DNA from: Acetobacteraceae bacterium
GTDB lineage: Bacteria; Pseudomonadota; Alphaproteobacteria; Acetobacterales; Acetobacteraceae
Direction: 5' to 3'
Assembly: GCA_004843165.1 (NCBI GenBank)
Contig: CP039459.1
Location: 310,001-374,000 of the forward strand
Length of the DNA: 64,000 nt
Shown piece by piece: positions 53,630-62,858 of this stretch. Every line of letters begins with the position of its first letter. Position 1 is the first letter of the stretch. The notes under the pieces are model-generated. The model had not been told where the DNA came from, searched no databases, and worked only from the letters and a program-made list of their open reading frames with translations. The translations under genes and the position numbers were made by a program.

Positions 53630-54301
53630 TTGCCTACCTCTTTAAAAGAATATTTCTTTCTCCTGCCTTTATTTTGTGGGCCGACTTTCTTGCCGACATC
53701 TGCACAAGCAAAATCCTTAGCTGCGGCTTGTACAAGCGAGCAGATCGAAATCGCCTTTTTACCAGAGGAAGGGCCTTATAATGGGATGTCTCAAGATAAA
53801 GCCACTTTATTTTTCAGAAATATCTCCCACCAAGACTGTACACTACCAGAAATACCTAAAATTCAATTTTTAGATAAAGATAATCATGTTCTCTCCGTTG
53901 CACATGAAAAACCCGAAGAATATCACTTCCGACGCTTTCCACACCAAGAAAAGGAGCGCCCTTATCTTCTTCAAAAAAAAGAAAATAAGGGGCAGTCAAA
54001 AGCCTACACCATTCTTTTTTGGATTTCAGCACCGGTCTATGCAACGGGCGTTTGTCTTTCCCCGCAATCTATTGAGGTTTTACTTCCCCATATGAAATGG
54101 CAAGTGCCTTTTAAAAATACGATTTGCGGTGTCACCACGACACCTTGGTACCAAGAAAGCCATCTTAAAGAAGGAAGTAATCTCAACAGAAAATATATTT
54201 CGGCTCTCAAAGGGGAACCAGAAAGTCCAAAAGATTTTAGAGAAGATGAAAAGCCGATAGAAGCGAGCTCCCCAGGGCAATCTGAACCGCCAACAGCATA
54301 A
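53630..54301 (+). CDS. Secreted protein, DUF4232-like
   Basis: Starts at TTG with AAAAGG seven bases upstream. The 223-residue product has a signal peptide (FFLLPLFCGPTFLPTSAQA) and a domain with the DUF4232-like pattern of a first cysteine (AACTSEQIEIAFLP), NISHQDCTLPEIPKIQFLD, then AYTILFWISAPVYATGVCLS and NTICGVTTTPW. The C-terminus is acidic and Pro-rich. Function unknown; the family call is tentative. Its last 65 bases overlap the 3' end of the convergent LysE-type gene. Confidence 0.6.
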   Translation: MPTSLKEYFFLLPLFCGPTFLPTSAQAKSLAAACTSEQIEIAFLPEEGPYNGMSQDKATLFFRNISHQDCTLPEIPKIQFLDKDNHVLSVAHEKPEEYHFRRFPHQEKERPYLLQKKENKGQSKAYTILFWISAPVYATGVCLSPQSIEVLLPHMKWQVPFKNTICGVTTTPWYQESHLKEGSNLNRKYISALKGEPESPKDFREDEKPIEASSPGQSEPPTA

Positions 54302-54884
54302 AGATCAAGCCGCTGATGACATCGGCCCAACGCCGCCAACGGTTAAATTTTTCAGAAACCAGAGGATGCCCAAAAAGACAGGCAACGAGGCTGTACCAAA
54401 TAATTTCCATGGCACCAATCATTACCATGATCGGCAGCCCCCACCCCCAAGCCGTATGCGCTGGCAAAGTCGCTGCAAAAATTGCCGCAAGCCAAAGCAC
54501 AGCCTCCGGATTGGCTAAAGTCACAAGAAATCCTGTTAAGAAAAACCCTTTATTTTGATTTGTTTTTGCCTCTTGCGCCAAAATTTCTGACGAGAAAGGT
54601 TTAAAACTTTGCCAAACAAGTCGCACGCCTAGAAAAACAAGATAGAGGGCACCGACAATTTGTAAAATTTGATATAATTTTGGCGCATGGTCAAAAATTG
54701 TCTGAATGCCTGCAAAAGCGGCACCGCTCCACAACGTAATCGCCGCAGCATCTCCAAACGTTGCTAAAATAGCAGCCTTGCGCCCATGCAAAAAAGAAAT
54801 CCGAGAGATAAGAACAAAATCCATTCCCGGCACAATCACACCGATGCCCCACATCCAACCGATGGTCATCAAAACTTGTAACAT
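54237..54884 (-). CDS. LysE/RhtB-family amino acid exporter
   Basis: A 215-residue protein with about six membrane helices and the LysE/RhtB layout: an N-terminal GVIVPGMDFVLISRISFLHG (the PGP-like motif near residue 19), FGDAAAITLWSGAAFAG, LYLVFLGVRLVWQSF and FLVTLANPEAVLWLAAIFA, which includes the conserved Asn-Pro. Members export amino acids such as lysine, threonine or homoserine. The substrate cannot be told. It is monocistronic and overlaps the convergent gene by 65 bases. Confidence 0.85.
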   Translation of the reverse strand: MLQVLMTIGWMWGIGVIVPGMDFVLISRISFLHGRKAAILATFGDAAAITLWSGAAFAGIQTIFDHAPKLYQILQIVGALYLVFLGVRLVWQSFKPFSSEILAQEAKTNQNKGFFLTGFLVTLANPEAVLWLAAIFAATLPAHTAWGWGLPIMVMIGAMEIIWYSLVACLFGHPLVSEKFNRWRRWADVISGLIFMLLAVQIALGSSLLSAFHLL

Positions 54885-55112
54885 TATACGACTTTCTAAA
54901 ATTAACCTTTTTTAGAAGATTTCTCCTCTTGTCTTTGCTTATTTCATAAAATGAAAATGATGATGAGAATAATTGGCATTAAATTTCAATAAAGTCATCT
55001 TATTATAATTTTGAGACATATTACTTATTTCTTACTTTCTTATATGAAATTCTAGATTGGAATCTTTCTCGGCCTAATCTTAATACTGAAAAAGAATGAT
55101 TAGCAATTGTTT

Positions 55113-56456
55113 TTAATAAGAACAAACAATCGCTGCTGATGGTGATAAAGATGCCGTTGTATTGACCCCAGCGAGAGGAATAATAACTTCAGCAACCAAG
55201 CTAAAATGTTCGTTAAAACTATATTCCATTCCTGGCCCAACATCAAAAACATCTGTCCAATCTGACTCTTGATATTCTTGCCATTGCCCAGCTTCCCAAC
55301 CCTTCATATTTACCGGCGCATTCCAGTAGCCAATTAATTCCAAATCCAACATAAATTTCTTGGTCACACCAAATTCAAAACCGGCTCCCGCACTTCCAAA
55401 CTGGCTTGGAATGGCCCATCCGTTAAAATCCTGATCTGTCCCATAGGTTGACATGCCTTTAACACGAACATCTCCTGTTGTTTGATTGGCTTGTGCCCAT
55501 AAATCTGTAATCAAAGCATGACCAAAAAAAGGAAAACTTGCCATCGCACTTACCCCAAAATTAAAAGACCAAGCCCCTGTACCTGTGCCATTGTTGGAAT
55601 TTTGGAGATTATCATAAGGGCCGGTGGGTGCCTGCCCGCCGAGATAAGCCGTGACCAAAGGATAAGAATGATCCGGTGTCATACGGTAAAAAAGATCAAA
55701 CGGAAGATCTTGCGCCTCAACAGAACCAGAGCGATCCCCCCCTCCCCAGCTATAGCTATAACCAGGATTAGCATAAACACTCAAACGTTTCGTGACGGCA
55801 TATTGCAAATACCATTGCTGGGCAAAAGAATAACCCGGCGGATCATCCGGCACACGCCGTCCAAGATTATCAAATTGGCCATTAGGAACAGTTGCAATAA
55901 AATAAGGCTCAATCGTCCACTCTCCAGGATTTTCTCCAGGGGGAAATAGCTCATACAAAGTCCCCCCCGACCATTGCTCTGGCACGGGCTGATTGAAAAA
56001 TTTATCTAAGGAATAAAGTGTCTGGTTTAACCAGCCTTTTTTATTTGACCACTTATTTTGAGTAGCCGTGGATAGTCCCATACTGCCGGCAAAACGTTCA
56101 TAATCATAAGCGGGCTTTTCATAAGGGATGCCAGCGCTTGAATCATGCACCGGCGAATTTAAAGAAATAATATAAGAAGATTTACCGACTTTAGGGGCGG
56201 CAGGATATGTATTAAATGGTATTTGTTGCGTATTAGGTTGGGCGTTTCTAACAAAAGATTCTCTGCGCATATAAGCATAAGAGTTGCTTATCGGGGTGTC
56301 TGGTTCTGGGATAGCAAGGTGCAATTCATGTGTTTGCGCCTGAATTTTAGCCACATGGTCAAGTTGCGCAAAAGCAACCCCTCTCTCAACGAAGAATACG
56401 CAAAGGGCTGCAAAAAGAAGCGAAAAAATTCTTTTTATACTCAGGGTATTAAACAT
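55113..56456 (-). CDS. Beta-barrel outer membrane protein (MetA-pathway-of-phenol-degradation-like)
   Basis: The 447-residue product has a signal peptide (FSLLFAALCVFFVERGVAFA) and a C-terminal 300 residues of alternating strands typical of Phenol_MetA_deg-type outer membrane proteins: WTIEPYFIATVPNGQFDNLG, YLQYAVTKRLSVYANPGYSY, GAWSFNFGVSAMASFPFFG, FEFGVTKKFMLDLELIGYW and EYSFNEHFSLVAEVIIPLAG. The first 150 residues after the signal are loop-rich and unique. It likely forms a pore or channel of unknown substrate. The ATG is preceded by a weak A-rich site. Confidence 0.7.
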   Translation of the reverse strand: MFNTLSIKRIFSLLFAALCVFFVERGVAFAQLDHVAKIQAQTHELHLAIPEPDTPISNSYAYMRRESFVRNAQPNTQQIPFNTYPAAPKVGKSSYIISLNSPVHDSSAGIPYEKPAYDYERFAGSMGLSTATQNKWSNKKGWLNQTLYSLDKFFNQPVPEQWSGGTLYELFPPGENPGEWTIEPYFIATVPNGQFDNLGRRVPDDPPGYSFAQQWYLQYAVTKRLSVYANPGYSYSWGGGDRSGSVEAQDLPFDLFYRMTPDHSYPLVTAYLGGQAPTGPYDNLQNSNNGTGTGAWSFNFGVSAMASFPFFGHALITDLWAQANQTTGDVRVKGMSTYGTDQDFNGWAIPSQFGSAGAGFEFGVTKKFMLDLELIGYWNAPVNMKGWEAGQWQEYQESDWTDVFDVGPGMEYSFNEHFSLVAEVIIPLAGVNTTASLSPSAAIVCSY

Positions 56457-56761
56457 GAAGCCGAAATCTCAACATTCCCTTTGATCTTTAACCATTCAAA
56501 GAACGTAAAAACAAAAATTCCCTTCTATTAGAATAGAAAGGAACAGCTGCGAAATTTACTTATGCCAACACAAAAATATCGCCCTAAAAAGGACGATAAC
56601 CGAAAAAAGCGCACCCAGAAAATAGAAAAACTACTTCTTTGCGCCTTTTAAAAACGACTTTATTTTTTCAATAATCCCCGCAAAGGGACATTTTGGAGCA
56701 TTTATCATCTCGTTCTTCCTTTGCCGACACTAAAATAGTGAGTAATCTATCTTTAAAAAAA
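56457..56761. other. Intergenic region
   Basis: The spacer between the barrel-protein gene and tRNA-Leu. I see no gene. It is AT-rich with no convincing hairpin; it should hold the leftward promoter of the barrel gene at its left edge. Confidence 0.5.
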
Positions 56762-56848
56762 TGGTGCGAAAGGGGGGATTTGAACCCCCACGTCCTTTTG
56801 GGACGGTCGATTTTGAGTCGACTGCGTCTACCGTTCCGCCACTCTCGC
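56762..56848 (-). tRNA. tRNA-Leu (anticodon CAA)
   Basis: The minus strand folds with acceptor GCGAGAG/CTTTCGC, a Leu-type long variable arm (CGTCCCAAAAGGACG), anticodon loop CTCAAAA reading CAA, T-arm GGGGGTTCAAATCCCCC, discriminator A and encoded CCA. Length 87, as expected for a class II tRNA. Confidence 0.96.
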
Positions 56849-56918
56849 ACAAAACATGACTCTGTTTAACCGATTTCTTTCTTTCAGAAAAGCCCTTTTA
56901 TAAGAATTATTCAAAAAT

Positions 56919-56949
56919 AAAAAAGGAGAGGTAAAAACCTCTCCTTTTT
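56919..56949 (-). terminator. Terminator of the NO reductase gene
   Basis: AAAAAAGGAGAGG and CCTCTCCTTTTT form a 12-bp stem with a 6-base loop, 20 bases beyond the qNOR stop on the minus strand. Confidence 0.85.
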
Positions 56950-56969
56950 CTGTGAAACAATTCTCTTTA

Positions 56970-59303
56970 TTAATAAAGCTTTTTCGATTCCTGTGAAAAA
57001 AGACCTATCCAGCCTTTAAATGCGAAAACAAAAGCAGGAAGAGACCCAAAAAGAATGAAGATAAGATCTCCAAAGATGCGACTCCACTCAATCGTTTCTG
57101 CTAAATGGCTATGGATATAAGCCTCACTCCGTGCATGCCAATAACCATTCGTCATAACATCCCAGAGTTGAAAAAGGCCTCCCGGAAATAGGCTCGTGAC
57201 ACACATCAAGGCCAGTCCGAGATTTGTTCCAATCAAAGAAACTTTGACCCATTTTTCCATTTTCTGCCACTGCTCTGGCGTTGCGAGATTCTGAAGCACC
57301 AACACAACCATCGCTAAGGCTAACATGCCAAACACACCCATAAAGGCCGCATGGCCGTGGTTTGCTGTCAGCATTGTCCCGACTTCATAATAGCTCATAA
57401 TTGGCATATTGATGAAAAAGCCACAAATACCAGCACCGACAAAGTTCCAGAAACCACAGGCCACAAGATAATAAAAGGCATATTTATGCACCACGGAGGA
57501 ACCGCCATCTGTGTCACGTTTTGTCGCAGAGAAGAAATCCCATGCTTCAGCACACATCAATGTCAGTGGCACAACTTCCATTGCGGAAAAAAGTGCTCCA
57601 AAGGCAAACATAATTTGACTTTGTCCTGTGAAATACCAGTGATGGCACGTTCCCAAAACACCGCCCATAAAGAAGAGAATACCATCAAAATATACAGTGC
57701 GTAGAACGGTTTTAACCCGAACAATCCCGAGCATATAAAACATGACGCCGACCAAAGTGGTCGCAAAAAACTCCAGATAAGCCTCAACCCATAAATGAAT
57801 GAGCCAAAAACGCCAAATTTCCACCATCGAATAATTCGTTTTATGACCAATAAAGAGTACCGGCACATAAAACAAAGGTACTGCCAAAGTCGCTAACCAG
57901 AAAACCCGAATAAGCGCTCTATCCGCTTTATTCTCATTTTTGCTTGCACGGCCAAGCCAGAACAACAAGGCAAACCAGCCAAAAAGACCGATCGCAAGAA
58001 GAAAATGCCAAAACTTACCTTGTTCCAGCCATTCCCAACCTGTTGCCCCAAACCATTCCCAAAAATCACCGGTTAGCTGTAAAAAACCTGCCCAAATACC
58101 AAGAAAGGAACCTGCAACAACAACGATAAAGGCAGCAAATAAGCCATTAATCATCCATTTTAAAAGGTTGGAATGCGCAAGCTTATCCCCCTCTGGACGA
58201 AGGCCGATAGCCATATAAAGACTGCCGGCAACATAAGCCGTTGCCACCCAGAAAACGGCGCACTGCAAATGCCACGCACGTAAGAGGTTAGAGGGAAACC
58301 AATCGTAAAGAGGAAGACCATAGAAACTGCTGGGATCGGCACGATAATGTGCAATTGCTCCGCCCATCAATGTCTGTAGGAAAAACAGGGTTACGGCAAC
58401 GAGCATATATTTACCCAAGGCACGCTGTGCCTGTGTTGCTGTTCCCGGTTTTAAACGTGAGGGAAGCTGCTCTTTTAACTGACTCACCCAACCTGCACTT
58501 GGATAACGGTCACGAATAGCAACAGCGCCACCAATCCCTGCTAAAAGGGTCAGCGCACTTAAAACACTCCATAACACTGCCCCCGGCATTGGAATATTTC
58601 CAGCATCCGGATCGTAAGGAAAATTATTGGTATAAGAATGATCCGTTCCTGGACGTTTCGCAATGGAGGCCCAAGCCGCCCAGTCAAAATACGCAGCCAT
58701 TTGACGCAACTGTGTCGCATCTGTGATGAGGTTTGGTTTCAACCCACCGTCATGTGCCGGATTTTTCACATATTCAGCCCAATAAGCAGGCGATGTTTTC
58801 CATGCTTGCGCTTCAGAAGCATTTAAACGCAGCGTTCCTGTTTTCGGATCATATTCATTCCGCTTTAAAACAGTTGCAACCTCTGCATTAATTGCCGCTT
58901 TTTCGCCTTCATTCAGCTTTTTATAACTTGTCTGATATTTTGCCTGCGCCTGATCTTCATGCAAAATAAGCGCTTCACGGTGCAATGCTGCTGCACCAAA
59001 ATCTGGCCCTAAATAAGCGCCATGCCCCCAAAGACTCCCATTATCCATCAGGCCGTAACGTTGAAAAACATTCTGCCCTTCTTGGATATCTTCCTTTGTC
59101 GCAATGACAGAACCATCTGCAATATTAACAATTTTATCAGGAATTGGCGGAGAAATTTGAGGCGTATGTGCTGTAATATAAATAAGCGCAATGGATGCGA
59201 TCACAACAGTAAAAATGAGAGCGCGCCGCCACCACGGAGAAAGTCGATCAGGATCTTGATCTCTTTCCATAAGCTTTGACGCATCCACGGATGAATAGGA
59301 CAC
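56970..59303 (-). CDS. norZ: Quinol-dependent nitric oxide reductase (qNOR)
   Basis: Reduces two NO to N2O using quinol, in the inner membrane, chiefly for NO detoxification. The 777-residue single-subunit enzyme has a long fused N-terminal part (NVFQRYGLMDNGSLWGHGAYLGPDF split near 80-110) and a heme-copper-oxidase-like core: RAWHLQCAVFWVATAYV, HLWVEAYLEFFATTLVGV, LGTCHHWYFTG and LTANHGHAAFMGVFGM, which supply heme and non-heme iron ligands. GTG start at 59303 with GGGAGG nearby. It appears monocistronic, 98 bases after argC. Confidence 0.94.
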   Translation of the reverse strand: MSYSSVDASKLMERDQDPDRLSPWWRRALIFTVVIASIALIYITAHTPQISPPIPDKIVNIADGSVIATKEDIQEGQNVFQRYGLMDNGSLWGHGAYLGPDFGAAALHREALILHEDQAQAKYQTSYKKLNEGEKAAINAEVATVLKRNEYDPKTGTLRLNASEAQAWKTSPAYWAEYVKNPAHDGGLKPNLITDATQLRQMAAYFDWAAWASIAKRPGTDHSYTNNFPYDPDAGNIPMPGAVLWSVLSALTLLAGIGGAVAIRDRYPSAGWVSQLKEQLPSRLKPGTATQAQRALGKYMLVAVTLFFLQTLMGGAIAHYRADPSSFYGLPLYDWFPSNLLRAWHLQCAVFWVATAYVAGSLYMAIGLRPEGDKLAHSNLLKWMINGLFAAFIVVVAGSFLGIWAGFLQLTGDFWEWFGATGWEWLEQGKFWHFLLAIGLFGWFALLFWLGRASKNENKADRALIRVFWLATLAVPLFYVPVLFIGHKTNYSMVEIWRFWLIHLWVEAYLEFFATTLVGVMFYMLGIVRVKTVLRTVYFDGILFFMGGVLGTCHHWYFTGQSQIMFAFGALFSAMEVVPLTLMCAEAWDFFSATKRDTDGGSSVVHKYAFYYLVACGFWNFVGAGICGFFINMPIMSYYEVGTMLTANHGHAAFMGVFGMLALAMVVLVLQNLATPEQWQKMEKWVKVSLIGTNLGLALMCVTSLFPGGLFQLWDVMTNGYWHARSEAYIHSHLAETIEWSRIFGDLIFILFGSLPAFVFAFKGWIGLFSQESKKLY

Positions 59304-59319
59304 GAAGACCTCCCTTCGT
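59302..59319 (-). promoter_or_regulatory. norZ: Hairpin presenting the qNOR ribosome-binding site
   Basis: On the minus strand ACGAAG-GGAGGT-CTTCGT is a perfect 6-bp stem whose loop is the Shine-Dalgarno sequence, and the 3' arm runs into the GTG start codon. The structure could control translation initiation. Visible in sequence; function inferred. Confidence 0.45.
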
Positions 59320-59332
59320 TCGGAGAGTTAAA

Positions 59333-59355
59333 AATGCATATTTCAAATACGTATT
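59333..59355 (-). promoter_or_regulatory. NsrR-like inverted repeat upstream of qNOR
   Basis: AATGCATATTT-C-AAATACGTATT is an 11-1-11 inverted repeat matching at 9 of 11 positions, 30 bases upstream of the qNOR start. Its spacing and AT-rich, ATGCAT-type arms resemble boxes bound by the NO-sensing repressor NsrR. No regulator gene is in the window. Confidence 0.5.
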
Positions 59356-59401
59356 AAATCCGAAAAAACGGATAAACAAGAGAACAGGAGAAAAATTTGA
59401 A

Positions 59402-60373
59402 TTAAATCAGTCCTAAGCGACCTTTATGCATCAGTAAAAGATTAGTCAGCGCCCCACCGGCGGCTCCCTTCCCTAAATTATCAAAATGCGCACTAATCAA
59501 GGTACGTCCTTTTTGCGTCCCATGTATTCGAATGAGCAGATCATCTCGTCCTGCCATTTCTTCAGGAGCGAGGCGCTCTTCTGAGAGGAGCGCCTTACCA
59601 TCGAGAACCCTTATCCCCCTTCCCTCTTCTTCTATAAAATCAGCATAATATTTTATAAAAAGCATTCTGATTTCCGCTAAAGAAAGCTGCCGATTCAAAA
59701 AATCATTTTGCAGCGGACAAAAAACAATCATCCCCTGCAAAAAATTTCCAACTGACGGTATAAAAAGCGGCTCTCTCTCAAGGGAGGCGTATTTCTTAAT
59801 TTCAGGTAAATGCTTATGCTCTTGGTTGAGCGCATATAATTCAAAAGCGGGCGCATTGCCACTTTCCCATGTGGAAATCATCCCCTTTCCGCCACCGCTA
59901 TAGCCCGAAACGCCGTGAAGAGAGAGAGGGTAGTTTTCAGGGATGACTCCTGCTTCTATCAACGGTCTTAAAATAGCAATTGCGCCTGTTGCATAACAGC
60001 CGGGATTGCTCACCCTATGGGCATAAGCAATTTTCTTTGCGTGCCCTCTTTGTAACTCAGGGAAACCATAAATCCACCCCTCTGAAACACGATGGGCAGA
60101 GCTTGCGTCTAAAATTCTTGTTGCTGTTTTTTCGGCCAAGGAAACAGCTTGGCGCGCAACGGAATCCGGCAAACATAAAACGGTAATATCCGCTTTTTCC
60201 ATCATTTCCTGACGTAAGGATTCTTCTTTACGGTATTTTTCAGGAAGATGCAGAAGGGTAAAATATTGCTGAATTTTTACATTCTCAAGGCGCTTTTGCA
60301 AAGACAAGCCCGTGGTGCCAGCAGCCCCATCAATAAAAATCGTTGTTTTTTCGTTTCGTTGCGCAAGATTCAT
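59402..60373 (-). CDS. argC: N-acetyl-gamma-glutamyl-phosphate reductase, type 2
   Basis: Reduces N-acetylglutamyl phosphate to the semialdehyde in arginine synthesis. The 323-residue length and FIDGAAGTTGLSLQKRL at the start mark the shorter type 2 enzyme. The catalytic cysteine is in SNPGCYATGAIAI near 124-136, and GVSGYSGGGKGMI, FIPSVGNFLQGM and LDNLGKGAAGGALTN-type C-terminal motifs follow. It lies 15 bases after a GNAT acetyltransferase gene and shares its direction. Confidence 0.93.
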   Translation of the reverse strand: MNLAQRNEKTTIFIDGAAGTTGLSLQKRLENVKIQQYFTLLHLPEKYRKEESLRQEMMEKADITVLCLPDSVARQAVSLAEKTATRILDASSAHRVSEGWIYGFPELQRGHAKKIAYAHRVSNPGCYATGAIAILRPLIEAGVIPENYPLSLHGVSGYSGGGKGMISTWESGNAPAFELYALNQEHKHLPEIKKYASLEREPLFIPSVGNFLQGMIVFCPLQNDFLNRQLSLAEIRMLFIKYYADFIEEEGRGIRVLDGKALLSEERLAPEEMAGRDDLLIRIHGTQKGRTLISAHFDNLGKGAAGGALTNLLLMHKGRLGLI

Positions 60374-60388
60374 CCGTCAGATGTGACC

Positions 60389-60937
60389 TTATTTTAGGGA
60401 GGAAATGTCTAAAGGCGCTTTTGCCTCATAAATCCACATAGGTACCTGCTTTCGGATGAAAATACCGCAGGGCGACATTCCGACACTGCTCAAGATACGA
60501 CGAGAAGGCAAATTATCCTCTCTGACCAAGGCAATAATAGAGGGTAAACCCGCTTTAAAAATAAAATCTAATGTAGATAAGACGGCCTCTCTCCCCATTC
60601 CCTTCCCCCGAAAAGATGGTGATATTGCAAAACGAAGCGCAAAGCCAGACCAATCCGGACGCTGATGCACCCCCGAGATTCCGACGAACGCCGCTTTTTT
60701 AGCAACATCCATCCCTCGCAAACGCAATGTGAACATCCCCAGAGCATTTTCCTGCCAGAAACTCAGATCTTTTTCCAGCTCTTTTTGGGTCTGTTGGGGT
60801 GTCCGAATTCCCCCCAACATATGGGAGAAACTTTGAGGATCTGCCTTAAACTTGGCCAAATCCTCAAAATCATCACGTGAAACAGGTGTTAGTAATAAAT
60901 GCGGCGTCAAAATCCGAAAAGATTCTGACTGTTTCAT
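60389..60937 (-). CDS. GNAT-family N-acetyltransferase (RimJ/RimL type)
   Basis: A 182-residue single GNAT domain of the ribosomal-protein-acetylase type: FRILTPHLLLTPVSRDDFED at the start, AAFVGISGVHQRPDW, RFAISPSFRGKGMGREAVLS (acetyl-CoA-binding loop) and REDNLPSRRILSSVGM. The substrate is unknown. It lies between ettA (20 bases) and argC (15 bases) in one direction, so probably one transcript. Confidence 0.87.
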   Translation of the reverse strand: MKQSESFRILTPHLLLTPVSRDDFEDLAKFKADPQSFSHMLGGIRTPQQTQKELEKDLSFWQENALGMFTLRLRGMDVAKKAAFVGISGVHQRPDWSGFALRFAISPSFRGKGMGREAVLSTLDFIFKAGLPSIIALVREDNLPSRRILSSVGMSPCGIFIRKQVPMWIYEAKAPLDISSLK

Positions 60938-60957
60938 AAAGCACTACGCCTTAAAAA

Positions 60958-62637
60958 TTACCGAACCACAGGACGGTAGCGTAAGCGACCCGGCTTAACT
61001 GAATCTGCCCCTAAGCGACGTGTTTTATCCTCTTCATAAGCTTGGAAATTCCCCTCGAACCACTCAACATGCGAATCCCCTTCGAAGGCTAGGATATGTG
61101 TCGCTAAGCGATCCAGGAACCAGCGATCATGGGTAATCACCACAGCACATCCTGCAAAAGTTTCCAAAGCTGTTTCCAACGCTCTCAAAGTATCAACATC
61201 AAGATCATTGGTCGGTTCATCCAATAAAAGAACATTATGTTCTTTCCGGAGCATCTTAGCTAAATGGACACGGTTACGCTCTCCACCGGAAAGAATACCG
61301 ACCTTCTTCTGCTGATCTGATCCTTTAAAATTAAAAGCGCCGACATAAGCACGTGAAGGGACGGTACGCTTACCAAGATGAATAACATCTGTTCCGCCGG
61401 AAATTTCTTCCCAAACCGTTTTTTCATCATCCAAGGCAAAACGAGACTGATCGACATATCCTAGTTTTACCGTCTCCCCCAGAGTTAAGGAACCTGAATC
61501 CGGTGTTTCTAAACCTGTCATCATTTTAAAGAGCGTGGACTTACCTGCACCATTTGCCCCAATAACCCCGACAATGCCACCTGGTGGAAGCTTAAAGCTC
61601 AAATCATTGATAAGCAGACGATCCCCAAAACCTTTTGAAAGCTTATCGGCCTCAATAACCGTTCCTCCCAAGCGTGGTCCAGGCGCAATCACAATATCCG
61701 CAGAACCATTTCCCCGATCACCGCCATCTGCCAACAATTCCTCATAGCGCTGAATACGTGCTTTGCTTTTGGCCTGACGTGCTTTTGGAGAAGAACGTAT
61801 CCACTCCTGCTCTGCCGCCAAGGCACGCTGACGGGAACTTTCTTCTTTTTCTTCCTGAGCAAGACGTTTTTGTTTTTGTTCCAGCCAAGAGGAATAATTT
61901 CCCTCAAAAGGAATGCCACGTCCGCGTTCAACTTCCAAAATCCAATTGGTCACATTATCAAGAAAATAACGATCATGGGTAATGACCATGACAGTCCCTT
62001 GATACTCCCGCAATGTGCGTTCTAACCAAGCAACGCTTTCTGCATCTAAATGGTTTGTTGGCTCATCAAGAAGGAGAATTTCAGGCTTTTCCAAAAGCAA
62101 ACGGCACAAAGCCACACGGCGCTTTTCTCCGCCTGAGAGATGTTTCACAGAAGAATCCGAAGAAGGACAACGCAAGGCATCGAGCGCAATATCAAGCTTA
62201 CGGTCAAGCTCCCAGCCGTCCCCCGCATCAATCTTTTCCTGAAGATCTGCCTGCTCCGCAAGCAAATCATTCATTTCCTCATCACTCATCGGCTCCGCAA
62301 AGCGGGCGGAAATCTCATTGAAACGCTCAACATTTTTGCGGATTTCACCAAATCCCTGTGCGGCATTCTCACCAACTGTTAAATTCTCATCTAACTTTGG
62401 CTCTTGCTCTAGATAACCAACACGAATGCCATCTGCCGCCCACGCTTCACCGCCAAATTCTTTATCTTTTCCAGCAATGATTTTAAGTAGTGTCGATTTA
62501 CCGGCACCGTTGACCCCCAAGATACCGATCTTAGCACCCGGCATAAAGGAAAGGGTAATCCCTTTAAAAAGCTCCCGTCCGCCAGGAAAAGCTTTTGTGA
62601 GATCTTTCATCACATAGACATATTGATGGGCAGCCAT
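60958..62637 (-). CDS. ettA: Energy-dependent translational throttle protein EttA (ABC-F)
   Basis: ABC-F ATPase that binds the ribosomal E site and gates the first steps of translation according to energy status. The 559-residue protein has two ATPase domains: GVNGAGKSTLLKIIAGKD and HLSGGEKRRVALCRLLLEKP with LLDEPTNHLD, a linker with EEWIRSSPKARQAKSK-like basic segment, then GANGAGKSTLFKM and ILSGGERNRVHLAKM with LLDEPTNDLD. I chose the ATG at 62637, preceded by AAAGGGG; an upstream frame start at 62655 is less likely. Length agrees with EttA (about 555). Confidence 0.94.
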   Translation of the reverse strand: MAAHQYVYVMKDLTKAFPGGRELFKGITLSFMPGAKIGILGVNGAGKSTLLKIIAGKDKEFGGEAWAADGIRVGYLEQEPKLDENLTVGENAAQGFGEIRKNVERFNEISARFAEPMSDEEMNDLLAEQADLQEKIDAGDGWELDRKLDIALDALRCPSSDSSVKHLSGGEKRRVALCRLLLEKPEILLLDEPTNHLDAESVAWLERTLREYQGTVMVITHDRYFLDNVTNWILEVERGRGIPFEGNYSSWLEQKQKRLAQEEKEESSRQRALAAEQEWIRSSPKARQAKSKARIQRYEELLADGGDRGNGSADIVIAPGPRLGGTVIEADKLSKGFGDRLLINDLSFKLPPGGIVGVIGANGAGKSTLFKMMTGLETPDSGSLTLGETVKLGYVDQSRFALDDEKTVWEEISGGTDVIHLGKRTVPSRAYVGAFNFKGSDQQKKVGILSGGERNRVHLAKMLRKEHNVLLLDEPTNDLDVDTLRALETALETFAGCAVVITHDRWFLDRLATHILAFEGDSHVEWFEGNFQAYEEDKTRRLGADSVKPGRLRYRPVVR

Positions 62638-62701
62638 GTGACCCCTTTCTATCAAAATTGGAAATTATAAATTTGCCGTAAATCATAAATGCAAAACGCC
62701 C

Positions 62702-62775
62702 TGCGCCCGGCAGGACTCGAACCCGCAACCAATCCGTTATGAGCGGACGGCTCTAACCAGTTGAGCTACAGGCGC
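62702..62775 (-). tRNA. tRNA with CAT anticodon (elongator Met or Ile2)
   Basis: The minus strand folds with acceptor GCGCCTG/CGGGCGC, D-arm GCTCAACTGGTTAGAGC, anticodon loop CTCATAA reading CAT, T-arm GCGGGTTCGAGTCCTGC and discriminator A. The D-arm excludes an initiator pattern of the usual kind. Whether it is elongator Met or lysidine-modified Ile2 cannot be decided by eye. The next bases are GGG, so CCA is not encoded, unlike the other two tRNAs here. Confidence 0.9.
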
Positions 62776-62858
62776 ATAGGGCGCTGAGCGTGAATTTCTC
62801 TCATTCATTCTTTTTTTTCAAGCCTTTTTTACAAAATAATCACATTTCTTTTGTAAAA

